Positions 9,663 through 18,929 of a stretch of DNA of 64,000 nt are shown here, one piece after another. The stretch spans positions 186,001 to 250,000 of the forward strand of contig JADJGV010000009.1 of the NCBI GenBank assembly GCA_016707895.1, given 5' to 3'. The notes under the pieces were generated by a model that did not search any database, was not told the DNA's origin, and saw nothing but the letters and a program-made list of their open reading frames with translations. Each line of letters starts with the position of its first letter. Within the stretch, counting starts at the first letter, position 1. Both the position numbers and the translations under genes were made by a program. Source of the stretch: Myxococcales bacterium. Its GTDB lineage: Bacteria; Myxococcota_A; Polyangia; Haliangiales; Haliangiaceae.

Positions 9663-10247
9663 ATGTCCTGGCGCGCGTGCTCGTTGATCGTGCTGGCGGC
9701 GTGCGCGCCCCGCGCCGACGACCAGCCGCGGCTCGATCCGGAGCGGCTGCCGCGCGAGCTGCGCGGCGTGGTGCCCGGCGTGACCACCGAGGCCGAGCTG
9801 GGCGACGCGCTGCCCGACGCGACCGCGACCCGCGATCTGCGCTACGGCGGGCGGATGCACGTGGTGATGAGCGGCGAGCCGGCGATCCAGGTGCAGTCGG
9901 CCGAGGTCGGCCTCGAGGCGTGGCTGATCCGCGTCGATCGCGAGGTGCGGGTGGTGTCGCTGTTCGTGCGGATCGAGCGGCCGTGCGCCGCGGTCGTGCG
10001 CGGGTTCGGCGACCGGCTGCGCGCGGACGCGTGCGTCGAGTCGGGCGCGCCGCGCCGCCCCAACCAGCACGACTACTGCACCCACACGCCCGACGGGCGC
10101 TACGCGATCGACCTCGCGTGCTTCGATCCGCCGACCTGGGACGGCGTCGGCCACCTCAGCGCGTGGGTCGAGGTGATCCCGGCGCGGGCCCGCGAGTACC
10201 GCATCGCGCCGCGCGACGCGCGCGCCGAGGGCGCGGGCGACGATTGA
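9663..10247 (+). CDS. Putative lipoprotein, unknown function
   Basis: 194 aa from the ATG that yields MSWRACSLIVLAAC, a short signal with an LAAC lipobox; an alternative ATG at 9630 would add 11 residues. The mature protein has about 170 aa with several Cys residues (CAAVV, DACVE, YCTH, LACFD) that could form disulfides. It contains PRELRGVVPGVTTEAELGDAL, reminiscent of small SmpA/OmlA-type repeats that begin with a GMT-like turn, but I do not claim that family. It ends one base before the convergent lnt gene. Confidence 0.7.
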   Translation: MSWRACSLIVLAACAPRADDQPRLDPERLPRELRGVVPGVTTEAELGDALPDATATRDLRYGGRMHVVMSGEPAIQVQSAEVGLEAWLIRVDREVRVVSLFVRIERPCAAVVRGFGDRLRADACVESGAPRRPNQHDYCTHTPDGRYAIDLACFDPPTWDGVGHLSAWVEVIPARAREYRIAPRDARAEGAGDD

Positions 10248-10248
10248 G

Positions 10249-11835
10249 TCAGCGCGCCCGCCGGCGCGCGACGAACACCGCCAGCACGAGCGTCGCCGCG
10301 CACGCCCACGGGAACGCCGGCACGCTCCACGGGCCCAGCGCGAAGCCGTCGTACAGCCGCACGTCGGCGACGATCAGCTCGGGCGCGATCGGACGCGCGG
10401 GATCGACCGCGTGCAGGCTGCCGCGGCGGCTGATCCGACCGAGGCCGTCGCCGATCGAGCTGACGCCGGTGTTGCTGGCGCGCACCAGATCGCGGCGGGT
10501 CTCGATCGCGCGCAAGGTCGCCAGCGCGAGCGCCTGGTGCGGCGCGGGGCTGGCGCCGAACCACGCGTGGTTGGCCAGCGTCACCAGCAGGTTGGGATCG
10601 CCGGCGCGGCCCATCGCCGCGACGTGATCGGGGAGGATGTCCTCGTAGCAGATCAACGGGCCGACCCGCAGCGCGCCGTCGACCAGCACCCGCGGCGCGG
10701 CGCCGGGCTGGATGTCGGGCCAGTCGGGCGTGCGCGCGCGCAGCCGGGCCGCCCACGCCGGGAAGCGGTCGCGCATCGGGATGTACTCGCCGAACACGAC
10801 CAGGCGGACCTTGTCGTAGGTGCCGCGCACCGCGCCGTCGTCCCCGACCAGCACCGCGCTGTTGAAGACGTGGGCCGCGCCGAACGGGTGCGACAGCGCG
10901 CCGAACAACAGCTTGCCGCGGTAGCGCCCGCGCACGTCCCACGGGTGGCCGGTGGGGTAGATCTGGGTCTGGGCGCGATCGAACAAGAACGGGAACGCGC
11001 TCTCGGGCCACACCACCAGCTGCGCGCCGCGATCGCCGGCCTGCTCGGTGAGGCCGCGCAGCGTCTCGAGCAGCGCCGCGCCCTCGCGCTCGCGGCGCGC
11101 GATCGGCACCAGGCCGAAGTTGGGCTGGACGATCGCCACCCGCAGGGCCGGCGCCGCGGCGCGCCCCCGCGCCACCTGCCACGCCCGCAGGCCACCGACG
11201 GCGACGAGGCCGACGGCGACCGCGGCGGCGATCCGCACCGCGCGGCCGGGGCGCTGGCCGGCGGCGAGCGCGCGGCTGACCTCGACCAGGATCCCGCCGA
11301 TCAGCACGATCAGCGCGGTGACCGCGGGCGGCCCACCCAGCTCGGCGACCTGGGTCAGCGGCCAGGCCGGCACCACCGCCATGCCGAGGTACCAGGGGAA
11401 CACGAACGGGATCACCGCCTCGGCCAGCGCGAACGCCAGCGGCGCGGCGAGCAGCGGCGGCACGCGGTGGCGGCGCAGCGTCGTCGTCGCGCCCGCGGCC
11501 AGCGCGAACACCGACGCCTGGTACGCCGCGGTGACCAGCAGCACCAGCCAGCGGGTCGCGGCGCCGGCGTGGGCGAAGCGCCCCATCACCTCCAGCGCCC
11601 AGCCGTTGCCGACGATGTTGATCGCGAACCCGGCCAGCCACGCGATCAGGATCGCGGTGCGTCGGCGCGCGGCGGTCAGCGCGGCGTAGAGCGCGGCCGT
11701 GCCGACGAACGCCAGCGGCCACAGATCGTGCGGCGGCGTCGCCAGCAAGATCGCGGCGGCGGCGATGCCGGCCAGCGCGACGTGCGGCACCCACGCGCGC
11801 CACCCGGTCGCGGGCGCGTCAGCGGGTGCGACCAC
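10249..11835 (-). CDS. lnt: Apolipoprotein N-acyltransferase
   Basis: 528 aa. Lnt adds the third acyl chain to the N-terminal Cys of lipoproteins in the inner membrane, which fits the many lipoprotein genes in this window. The N-terminal half has about six to eight hydrophobic helices (residues 15-230). The C-terminal half is a nitrilase-fold domain with the Glu-Lys-Cys triad visible at E278 (WPESAFPF), K342 (TYDKVRLVVFGEYIP) and C396 (LICYEDILP); the spacing matches E. coli Lnt. The start overlaps the end of the upstream small gene by 17 nt, so the two are translationally coupled. Confidence 0.96.
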   Translation of the reverse strand: MVAPADAPATGWRAWVPHVALAGIAAAAILLATPPHDLWPLAFVGTAALYAALTAARRRTAILIAWLAGFAINIVGNGWALEVMGRFAHAGAATRWLVLLVTAAYQASVFALAAGATTTLRRHRVPPLLAAPLAFALAEAVIPFVFPWYLGMAVVPAWPLTQVAELGGPPAVTALIVLIGGILVEVSRALAAGQRPGRAVRIAAAVAVGLVAVGGLRAWQVARGRAAAPALRVAIVQPNFGLVPIARREREGAALLETLRGLTEQAGDRGAQLVVWPESAFPFLFDRAQTQIYPTGHPWDVRGRYRGKLLFGALSHPFGAAHVFNSAVLVGDDGAVRGTYDKVRLVVFGEYIPMRDRFPAWAARLRARTPDWPDIQPGAAPRVLVDGALRVGPLICYEDILPDHVAAMGRAGDPNLLVTLANHAWFGASPAPHQALALATLRAIETRRDLVRASNTGVSSIGDGLGRISRRGSLHAVDPARPIAPELIVADVRLYDGFALGPWSVPAFPWACAATLVLAVFVARRRAR

Positions 11836-12193
11836 CGCGCTCCGGATCCTGGGCGATCGCCGGGGGCTGCGCCGGATCGGGCGGCGTGGGCTTGCCGGGC
11901 GTCGCCAGCGGCGTCGTGCCCTGCGGCGGGTGCGCCGGATCGGGCATCAGCGACGGCGGCACCGCGACCACCTCGGGCGGCGCGCCAGGCGACGGCGCGA
12001 CCGGCGGCGGCGCGACCGGCGGCTGCCACGATCGTCGCGCCGGCCCGGCGACGTCGGTGAGCGGCGCGGTCTCGGCCTTGCCAGCCTCGGTGGTGGGCAA
12101 CGCCGGCACCCGGCGCAGCTCGCGCAGCACGACCACCGCGAGGGCGAGCACCGCGGCCGCCAGGACGGCCAGCGCCAGCGACCAGCGGCTCAT
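11819..12193 (-). CDS. Small single-pass, proline-rich membrane protein
   Basis: 124 aa. One hydrophobic helix (residues 5-24, LALAVLAAAVLALAVVVL) is followed by a low-complexity tail rich in Pro, Ala and Val (PPVAPPPVAPSPGAPPEV), probably extended and periplasmic. No family is recognised. It overlaps lnt by 17 nt and starts 38 bp downstream of the RHS gene, all on the minus strand, so it may be read from the same transcript. Whether it has anything to do with the RHS protein cannot be told from sequence. Confidence 0.6.
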   Translation of the reverse strand: MSRWSLALAVLAAAVLALAVVVLRELRRVPALPTTEAGKAETAPLTDVAGPARRSWQPPVAPPPVAPSPGAPPEVVAVPPSLMPDPAHPPQGTTPLATPGKPTPPDPAQPPAIAQDPERGGRTR

Positions 12194-12230
12194 CGCGGCC
12201 TCGTCATCGCCGCCAGCGTACCACCGGGGA

Positions 12231-15200
12231 TCACGGGCGGCCGTCGCGGCGGGTGTCGACCTTGAGGCCGCCGAAGATGTTGAACGTGCCGTTGCGGTAC
12301 AGGCCCTCGACCTGGCCGGCGAGCATGTTGCCGTTGCCCAGGCCGAAGAACGACGGGCCGCTGTAGTTGTAGCCGGGCCCGACGTGCCACGCGTTGTAGA
12401 CCAGGCCGAACCCGTCGTGGATGATGCCGTGGAGGCGGATCGACGGGATCCACCCGACGGTGGCCTCGAGGATCTCGGTCATCATGCCCGGGCCGGGGCC
12501 GACCAGCCCGAACGCGGTGTTGTAGAAGTCGGTGCCCGGCACCTTGGCCTTGGTGAGGATGTCGGTCATCGACAGGCCGGTCTTCTCGCTGGCCGAGTAC
12601 GCCGCCATGCGCGCCGAGGTCGCGTTCTGCTGGCCCTGCAGCGCGCCGGCGCAGCCCGGCTCGGACTGGCACTGCGCGGCCGAGCGCGCGTCGAGGTCCG
12701 CCAGCTTGTTGCTCGCGTCGGCCTGGGCCGCGGCGAAGCTGGCGGCGGCGTAGGCCCAGCCGACCGCGCGCTTGATGCTGGGATCGAGCGGCGACAGCGG
12801 CGAGGTCAGCGCGGCGACGCTGGCGCCCAGGATGCCGCCGGCGGTCCCGCCGCCGAGCAGCAGCCCGTTGGCGCCGCCGGCGAAGCCGGTGAGGATGCCG
12901 CCGATGGTCATCAGCACCGGGTCCTCGGCGAGGTAGCCGACGGTGGTGATCGCCGCGCCGATCACCGCGACGACGAAGTACTCGGTGCCGTAGGCCGCGA
13001 CCGCGGCCAGCACCGCGGCCACCACCGGCACGTGGCCGGTGGGGTCGATGTTGCTGATCGGGTTGTTGTACGCGTAGGCGTAGCGGTTGAGCGCCTGCGG
13101 GTTGATCGGGTCCGGCACCATCGTGTCGGGTGACAGGAACCGCCCCAGCGCCGGGTCGTAGTAGCGGGCGTTCATGTAGACCAGCCCGCTGTCGGCGTCG
13201 GCCTCGTGGCCGCCGAAGCCGCGGACGTTGGCGGCGGTGCCCGCGGTGGTGGTGGTGCGCCCGTACGCCGAGTAGTCGTAGTGGCGCGCGGCGGTGCCGG
13301 TCGCCGAGGTCATCAGCTTGATCGAGCCCAGCCGATCCTGGTGCATCCAGAACGTCCCGGCCGTGCTCTTGCGCGCCACCACCATCGGCCCGGCGTAGAC
13401 GTGCTTGACGACGGTGCCGTCGGCGCCGACCTCGAGCAGCTTGCCGTAGAAGCGCGTGGTGCCCGCGGCGGTCTGGCGGGCGATGCGCTGCCCGTCGGGA
13501 TCGTAGCTGTACGTGCTGGCGCCGCCGGCGCCGCTCATCGTCGCCAGCCGGTTGTCGGCGTCCCAGGTCAGCGTGCGCCCGCCGCCGCTGGTGACGTTGC
13601 CGTTGGCGTCGTAGGCGTAGGCCCCGCTGGTGGCGGTGGCGGTGACCGCGTGGGTCTTGCCGGTGCCGTAGGTGTACGCGCCGAGCGTCGAGCTCGACGC
13701 GATGTTGCCGGTCGGCGAGTACGTGAACGCCTCGGCCTGCGCGCCGCCGACCGTGGTCAGGCGCCCCAGCCGATCGTAGGCGAAGGTCGAGTTCTGCAGC
13801 GCGTCGGTGGTCGAGCTCGACGACGTGACGCGGCCGGCGGCGTCGTAGCCGTAGGCGATCTGGTACAGCGAGGTGGCGCCGGCGAGGACCGACGACGAGG
13901 TCAGCCAGCCGCGGGTCGCGCTGTAGGTGAAGCTCTGCGCCGTGCCGTTGGCGAACGTCATCGCGGTCAGCTGATCGCGCGGGTTCCAGGTCGCGGCCGA
14001 GACGTAGCCGGGCACCGACGCCAGCCGGCCCAGGCTGTCGTACGTGGTCGTGACGACCTCGCCGTCGCCGTAGGTGACCGCGGTCTGGCGGCCGAGCGCG
14101 TCGTAGGTCCACGACGTGGTCCGGCACTGGCCGAGCACGCAGCGGGTGTTGCTGGTGACGCGGCCGGTGGCGTCGTAGGCGAAGGTGTCGTTGCCGGTCG
14201 ACCAGGTCACGCTGGTCGGGCGGTCGCCCTTGCCGTCGCCGTGGCCGGCCTCGTCGTAGGTCCAGACCACGGCGGTGCCGTCGGGGCGGGTGCGGCGCAG
14301 CGGCCGGCCGCCCGCGTCGTAGGTCATCGTCAGCGTCACGCCGCGGGCGTCGGTGCTCGAGGTCTGGCGGCCGGCCAGGTCGTAGCCGTAGCTCCAGCAG
14401 CCGAGGTCGGGATCGCAGGTCTGGATCCGGCGATCGAGCGAGTCCCAGGTCGAGCTCGACGTCGCGCCGGCGCTGTCGACGGTCGCGACCAGGCGGCCCA
14501 GCGCGTCGTGGTTGTACTGCGTCGTGCGTGACGCGGCGCCGTCCCACTCGACGACCCGGCCGACCTGGCCGCTGCCGTCCTGGTACTCGGTGCGGACGTC
14601 GCCGACCTCGTTGGTGCGGACCACGTAGCCGTCGCCGTAGCTGACCTCGGCGAAGGTGCCGTCGGGGTTGGTCGAGCGCACCATCCGGCCGGCGCCGTCG
14701 TAGGCGTAGACCTGGTAGGCCGGCGCCTGAGTCGCCGGCGCGTACCACGCCGACAGCTTCCAGGTCCGCGTGGTCAGCCCGAAGAACTGCTGCTGGCGCT
14801 CGAACCCGCCCTCCCGCACCCAGCGGTAGGTGCGGCCGGCGCCGTCGAGGTACTCCTCGGCCCACAGCCCGTCGGCGCTGCCGTCGGGCAGGATCTGGCG
14901 GATGCGCTGCGCGGTGGGCGTGCCCCAGCTCAGGTACTGGTACTGGCTGGTGCCGCCCATCGGCTGGGTCTCGGTGGCCAGCCGCCCCAGCGCGTCGTAG
15001 GTGCGCGTGCGCGACTTGCCGTTGGGGTCGGTCTCGCTGGTCACGCCGCCGAGCACGGTGTCGTAGGCGGTAGCCTGGCAGTGGCCGAGCGCGTCGCAGC
15101 GCTGGGTGCGGAACAGGTGGTAGGTCGCGTCGTAGGCGAAGGTCTGCGCCGCGCCGACCTCGTCGGTCTCGCTGGTGCGGTTGCCCCACGCGTCGTACGC

Positions 15201-18200
15201 GTAGCTGCGGCTGGCGTAGCCGCCGGTCTGATCGAGCCAGCGCTGCTGCCGCGTGAGCAGGCCGCGGGCGCCGGGCGCGGTCGCGTAGCTGGCCCCGCCG
15301 TCGTAGGTGTTGAGCGTCTGGCGCTTGAGCGCGCCGCCGGTGCCGATGCCGACGTAGACGTTCTCGTACGCCGGGCGCGCCGCGATGTACGCCGCGGTGT
15401 TGGGGTAGTAGCCGCGCACCGTGGTGCGCTCGTCGCCGGCGACGTCGAAGTCGCCGTACTCGTAGGTCGCGGTGGCGTTGCCGTAGGTGTCGTAGCCCAG
15501 CGTCGTCACCAGCCGGCGGCAGCTGGCGTCGAGGTTGCACTCGTAGTCCCAGCGCTCGGTCATCAACGACGTGTACGGCGGCGCGGCGTTCTCGGCATAC
15601 GCGTAGCTCGAGTAGGTGAAGATCTGGCCGGCGGAGTTGCGGAAGTACGTGACCTCGGGCTTGGCGATACAGCCGACGTGCTGGTGGTAGTAGGTCTCGG
15701 TGTAGTTGCCGGCGGCGTCGACCACGGTGGTCACCTTGCGGAAGCCGAGGAAGCGGCGCTCGGTGGCCGACCACAGGCCGCCCTGGTACGCGTAGCTGGT
15801 GGTCGAGCTGGTGCCGCGGCCGTCGCTGGTCGTGATCGACGCGACCGTCGGTGACGCCGGCACCGCGTTGGTGTTGGCCCACGCGGTCGCCGGCTTGTAG
15901 ACGATCGTCGACGTGCTGCCGAACATGCCGGCCACCGAGGTCAGCGTGTCGGGGCGCCAGCCGTAGCGGGTGACGTAGTGCTTGCTGCCGCTGCGCGCGA
16001 CGTAGTCGGCGCGGCGATCGCCGTCGACGTCGACCCAGGTGGAGTCGGTGGTGCCGCTGCCGTGCGCCAGGAAGCTCTCGTTGACGCAGCCAGTGGCGGT
16101 GTAGCGGCTCCGGTGGTGGGTCGAGCCGGTGCGGGTCAGGTAGTCCGACTGGCCGTCGCCGTCGACGTCGGCGTAGGTCCAGCCGTCGGCGCCGCGGCCG
16201 TGGCAGCCGGTGAAGGCCTGGTTGACCAGGCCGCGCGCGGTGAAGCGCGTGACCATGTGGGTGCCGCCGGTGCGGGTGACGTACTCCTGCTTGCCGTCGC
16301 CGTCGAGGTCGGCGAAGGTCCAGCCGTCGCTGCCGACGCCGTAGCCGCCGGTCCAGGTCTGGTTGACGCAGCCGGTGGCGCCGTAGCGCGAGATGTAGAA
16401 CGTGCCGCCCGAGTGGGTGACGTACTCCTGCTTGCCGTCGCCGTCGAGGTCGGCGTAGGTCCAGCCGGTCGAGCCGACGCCGTGGCAGTTGGTGAAGGTC
16501 TGGCTGCTGAGCCCGGTCGGCGTGTAGCGGGTGATGTAGTGCGTGCCGTTGGTGCGGGTGACGTACTCCTGCTTGCCGTCGCCGTCGATGTCGGCGTAGG
16601 TCCAGCCGTGGCTGCCGACGCCGTGGCCGCCGGCCCAGGTCTGGTTGACGCAGGCCCCGCCGACGTACCGGGTGATGTAGTGGGTGCTGCCGCTGCGGGT
16701 GACGTACTCCTGCTTGCCGTCACCGTCGACGTCGGCGTAGGTCGAGCCGCTCGAGCCCACGCCGTGGCAGCCGGCGTAGGTCTGGTTGGTGACGCCGGTC
16801 GGCCCGTAGCTCGTCACGTAGTGGGTGCCGTTGGCGCGGGTCACGTACTCGTTGTCGCCGTCGCCGTCGAGGTCGGCGAACGTGTCGCCGCTGCCGCCCG
16901 AGCCGTGGCCGTCGTAGGTGGCGTTCTGGTGCGGCGAGCTGGCGCACGCGTTGCTGCTGTCGACGGTGACGGTGCCGGCGCCGCAGCTGCTGTTGAAGGT
17001 GATCGTGTTGCCGCTGGTGCTGACCGAGTCGACGTACGGTGCGCACTCGCCCCAGCCCGGGTTGAAGCCGCCGCTGACGGTGGCGCCCGACAGCGTCACC
17101 GTGCCGCTGCCGCACCCGGTGACGAACGTCAGCTGGTTGCCGCTGGCGGTGACCTGGTAGACCCACGGCGTGCACTCGCCCCAGCTCTGGGCCAGGCCGC
17201 CCGACAGCGTGACGTTGGCGAAGGTCACGGCGCCCGAGCCGCAGCCGTTGGTGAGCGTCAGCGTGTTGCCGCCGGCCGACACCGCGCTGAGGTACGGCGT
17301 GCACTCGCCCCAGTTCGGCGCGAGGCCGCCGCTGACCACGGCGCTGTCGAGCCGGCAGGTGGTGGTGGCCGGCGCCAGGCCGTCGTAGCCGAAGCCGTTG
17401 GCCGGCAGCGCGGTGCCGCCCGACACCGCGCCGGCGGCGTCGACGGTGGCGTCGCGGCCGAACTGCTGCACGCTGGTCAAGGTCGAGCGGCCGGTCGACG
17501 GCGCGGTGGCGTAGCCGAGCTTGTACGCGCGGGCGCGGCTGGCGCCGACCGTCACGTCGATCGAGCGCAGCCGGTAGCTGCTGCGGCCGACGGTGCCGGA
17601 GCCCGTGGTGAAGCTGTAGGGATCGGGCCGCGTCTCGCGCCAGAGCCGCACCGTCGTGCCGTTGTAGGTGACGGTGTCGGGGTAGCAGGCGAGGTGCGGG
17701 CTGCCGTCGCACCACCAGTTGTAGGTGACGGCGTTGCCGCTGGTGTCGGTGACCGAGCGCTGCCCCCAGCGATAGGTGCCGATCGCGGTCTGGGTCGGCG
17801 TGCACACCACGTTCGACAATGTGATGGTCTTGTACTCGTAGCCGTACTCGCCGTAGCGGGTGAGCGTGATCGCGTTGCCGGTGATCGCGACGTCGACGAT
17901 GTAGTAGCCGCTCCAGCCCGACCAGCCGCCGTCGGTGGCGGTGATGTTGCCGCCGAGGTTGATCGTGCGGGTCTCGTAGCCGTACTCGCCGTAGCGCTGG
18001 ACGGTCAGCGCGTTGCCGGACGCGGTGACGTCGGTGACGTAGTACCCGCTCCAGCCGGTCCACCCGCCGGTGCCCATCGCGGCGCCGCCGAGCGTCATCG
18101 CCTTGGTCTCGTTGCCGTACTCGCCGTAGCGCGTCGCCGACAGCGCGGTGCCGCTGCCGCTCAGGTCGGTGACGTAGTAGCCGCTGTAGCCGGTCCAGGC

Positions 18201-18764
18201 CCCGCTCGACCCCGAGACCGTGTTGGTCGTGCAGCTCTGCGACGGCACCGACGCGCGGTGCACCGGCGTGAAGCCGACCTTGGTGCCGTCCTTCTCCCAC
18301 AGCGCCCAGCTGTCGTCGCTGGCGCGGTAGCCGATGCGCTGGAAGCCCTCGATGCGGGTCGCGTAGCAGGCGTAGCCCGCCGGGCAGGTGGTGCAGCTGG
18401 GGCTGGTCATGCCCGCCGCGCACGGCACCAGCTCCTGGCCGTCGAGGAAGAACACGTCGGCGGCGTCGTAGTTGGGTGCGCCGCGGCCCTTGATGCCGCG
18501 CTCGATCGCGCCGACGCCCGACAGCGCCCAGCCGACGCCGGCCAGGCCGTTGCCGGCGCTCGACGAGTACGACAGCGCGAGCCGGGGCTCGATGCCGTGG
18601 AACGCCGGCACCTCGATCGGCACCTGCTGCTGCAGGCCGCCGAAGAACGGGTCGACCTTGATCGCGCCTTTTTCCTGCGCGCGAGCCGGGTGAGTGGCGA
18701 TCACCAGCAGGGCCAGCGCGCAGACGAGCGGACGAGCCAGGCTTCTCGGCATGGGATTCCTCAT
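12231..18764 (-). CDS. Secreted RHS-repeat/SpvB-like giant protein
   Basis: 2177 aa from an ATG at 18764 (an alternative ATG is at 18752). A Sec signal peptide is clear (ARPLVCALALLVIATHPARA). Then come, in order: an SpvB-type N-terminal region (GGLQQQVPIEVPAFHGIEP, LALSYSSSAGNGLAGVGW); three WTGWSGYYVTD-type modules; three WGECTPY modules with Cys pairs; seven 47-aa FG-GAP/VCBS-type Ca-binding repeats (DVDGDGKQEY); about 900 residues of YD repeats; and the RHS core (RYYDPALGRFLSPDT, NRYAYAYNNPI, DPTGH). The last 270 residues are unique: a hydrophobic Gly/Ala stretch, then a polar tail with IHDGFGLVYNAWHVGPGY. In polymorphic toxins this tail is the variable effector; I cannot assign its activity. 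No obvious immunity gene follows. Confidence 0.93.
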   Translation of the reverse strand: MRNPMPRSLARPLVCALALLVIATHPARAQEKGAIKVDPFFGGLQQQVPIEVPAFHGIEPRLALSYSSSAGNGLAGVGWALSGVGAIERGIKGRGAPNYDAADVFFLDGQELVPCAAGMTSPSCTTCPAGYACYATRIEGFQRIGYRASDDSWALWEKDGTKVGFTPVHRASVPSQSCTTNTVSGSSGAWTGYSGYYVTDLSGSGTALSATRYGEYGNETKAMTLGGAAMGTGGWTGWSGYYVTDVTASGNALTVQRYGEYGYETRTINLGGNITATDGGWSGWSGYYIVDVAITGNAITLTRYGEYGYEYKTITLSNVVCTPTQTAIGTYRWGQRSVTDTSGNAVTYNWWCDGSPHLACYPDTVTYNGTTVRLWRETRPDPYSFTTGSGTVGRSSYRLRSIDVTVGASRARAYKLGYATAPSTGRSTLTSVQQFGRDATVDAAGAVSGGTALPANGFGYDGLAPATTTCRLDSAVVSGGLAPNWGECTPYLSAVSAGGNTLTLTNGCGSGAVTFANVTLSGGLAQSWGECTPWVYQVTASGNQLTFVTGCGSGTVTLSGATVSGGFNPGWGECAPYVDSVSTSGNTITFNSSCGAGTVTVDSSNACASSPHQNATYDGHGSGGSGDTFADLDGDGDNEYVTRANGTHYVTSYGPTGVTNQTYAGCHGVGSSGSTYADVDGDGKQEYVTRSGSTHYITRYVGGACVNQTWAGGHGVGSHGWTYADIDGDGKQEYVTRTNGTHYITRYTPTGLSSQTFTNCHGVGSTGWTYADLDGDGKQEYVTHSGGTFYISRYGATGCVNQTWTGGYGVGSDGWTFADLDGDGKQEYVTRTGGTHMVTRFTARGLVNQAFTGCHGRGADGWTYADVDGDGQSDYLTRTGSTHHRSRYTATGCVNESFLAHGSGTTDSTWVDVDGDRRADYVARSGSKHYVTRYGWRPDTLTSVAGMFGSTSTIVYKPATAWANTNAVPASPTVASITTSDGRGTSSTTSYAYQGGLWSATERRFLGFRKVTTVVDAAGNYTETYYHQHVGCIAKPEVTYFRNSAGQIFTYSSYAYAENAAPPYTSLMTERWDYECNLDASCRRLVTTLGYDTYGNATATYEYGDFDVAGDERTTVRGYYPNTAAYIAARPAYENVYVGIGTGGALKRQTLNTYDGGASYATAPGARGLLTRQQRWLDQTGGYASRSYAYDAWGNRTSETDEVGAAQTFAYDATYHLFRTQRCDALGHCQATAYDTVLGGVTSETDPNGKSRTRTYDALGRLATETQPMGGTSQYQYLSWGTPTAQRIRQILPDGSADGLWAEEYLDGAGRTYRWVREGGFERQQQFFGLTTRTWKLSAWYAPATQAPAYQVYAYDGAGRMVRSTNPDGTFAEVSYGDGYVVRTNEVGDVRTEYQDGSGQVGRVVEWDGAASRTTQYNHDALGRLVATVDSAGATSSSTWDSLDRRIQTCDPDLGCWSYGYDLAGRQTSSTDARGVTLTMTYDAGGRPLRRTRPDGTAVVWTYDEAGHGDGKGDRPTSVTWSTGNDTFAYDATGRVTSNTRCVLGQCRTTSWTYDALGRQTAVTYGDGEVVTTTYDSLGRLASVPGYVSAATWNPRDQLTAMTFANGTAQSFTYSATRGWLTSSSVLAGATSLYQIAYGYDAAGRVTSSSSTTDALQNSTFAYDRLGRLTTVGGAQAEAFTYSPTGNIASSSTLGAYTYGTGKTHAVTATATSGAYAYDANGNVTSGGGRTLTWDADNRLATMSGAGGASTYSYDPDGQRIARQTAAGTTRFYGKLLEVGADGTVVKHVYAGPMVVARKSTAGTFWMHQDRLGSIKLMTSATGTAARHYDYSAYGRTTTTAGTAANVRGFGGHEADADSGLVYMNARYYDPALGRFLSPDTMVPDPINPQALNRYAYAYNNPISNIDPTGHVPVVAAVLAAVAAYGTEYFVVAVIGAAITTVGYLAEDPVLMTIGGILTGFAGGANGLLLGGGTAGGILGASVAALTSPLSPLDPSIKRAVGWAYAAASFAAAQADASNKLADLDARSAAQCQSEPGCAGALQGQQNATSARMAAYSASEKTGLSMTDILTKAKVPGTDFYNTAFGLVGPGPGMMTEILEATVGWIPSIRLHGIIHDGFGLVYNAWHVGPGYNYSGPSFFGLGNGNMLAGQVEGLYRNGTFNIFGGLKVDTRRDGRP
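15950..16910 (-). repeat. Seven tandem 141-nt repeats encoding FG-GAP/VCBS-type units
   Basis: Within the RHS gene, the motif around GTACTCCTGCTTGCCGTC recurs every 141 nt (for example near 16276, 16417, 16558 and 16699). Each unit encodes 47 aa with an EF-hand-like DxDGDGxxxY loop and a TRY..G.VNQT segment. The outermost units are more diverged. The periodicity is protein-coding, not CRISPR. Confidence 0.85.
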
Positions 18765-18929
18765 CGAAGTGAGCGGACAGGCCCCCCACTCCAGCCCACG
18801 CAACCGGCGTAATCCCGATCACCCTAACGAGGTGAGCTGCGCACGCGCAAGCGCCTGCGCGTGTCGTTGTTTGCCGCCAGCGGCGCCCGATGTGGGCCCG
18901 CGTCGCACGCGGTCGCGTCGGCGCGCCGC

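Noticed and set aside
15950..16910. Regular 141-nt repeats that could suggest a CRISPR array
   Set aside because: Units are adjacent without unique spacers, keep one reading frame and encode Ca-binding repeats of the RHS protein.
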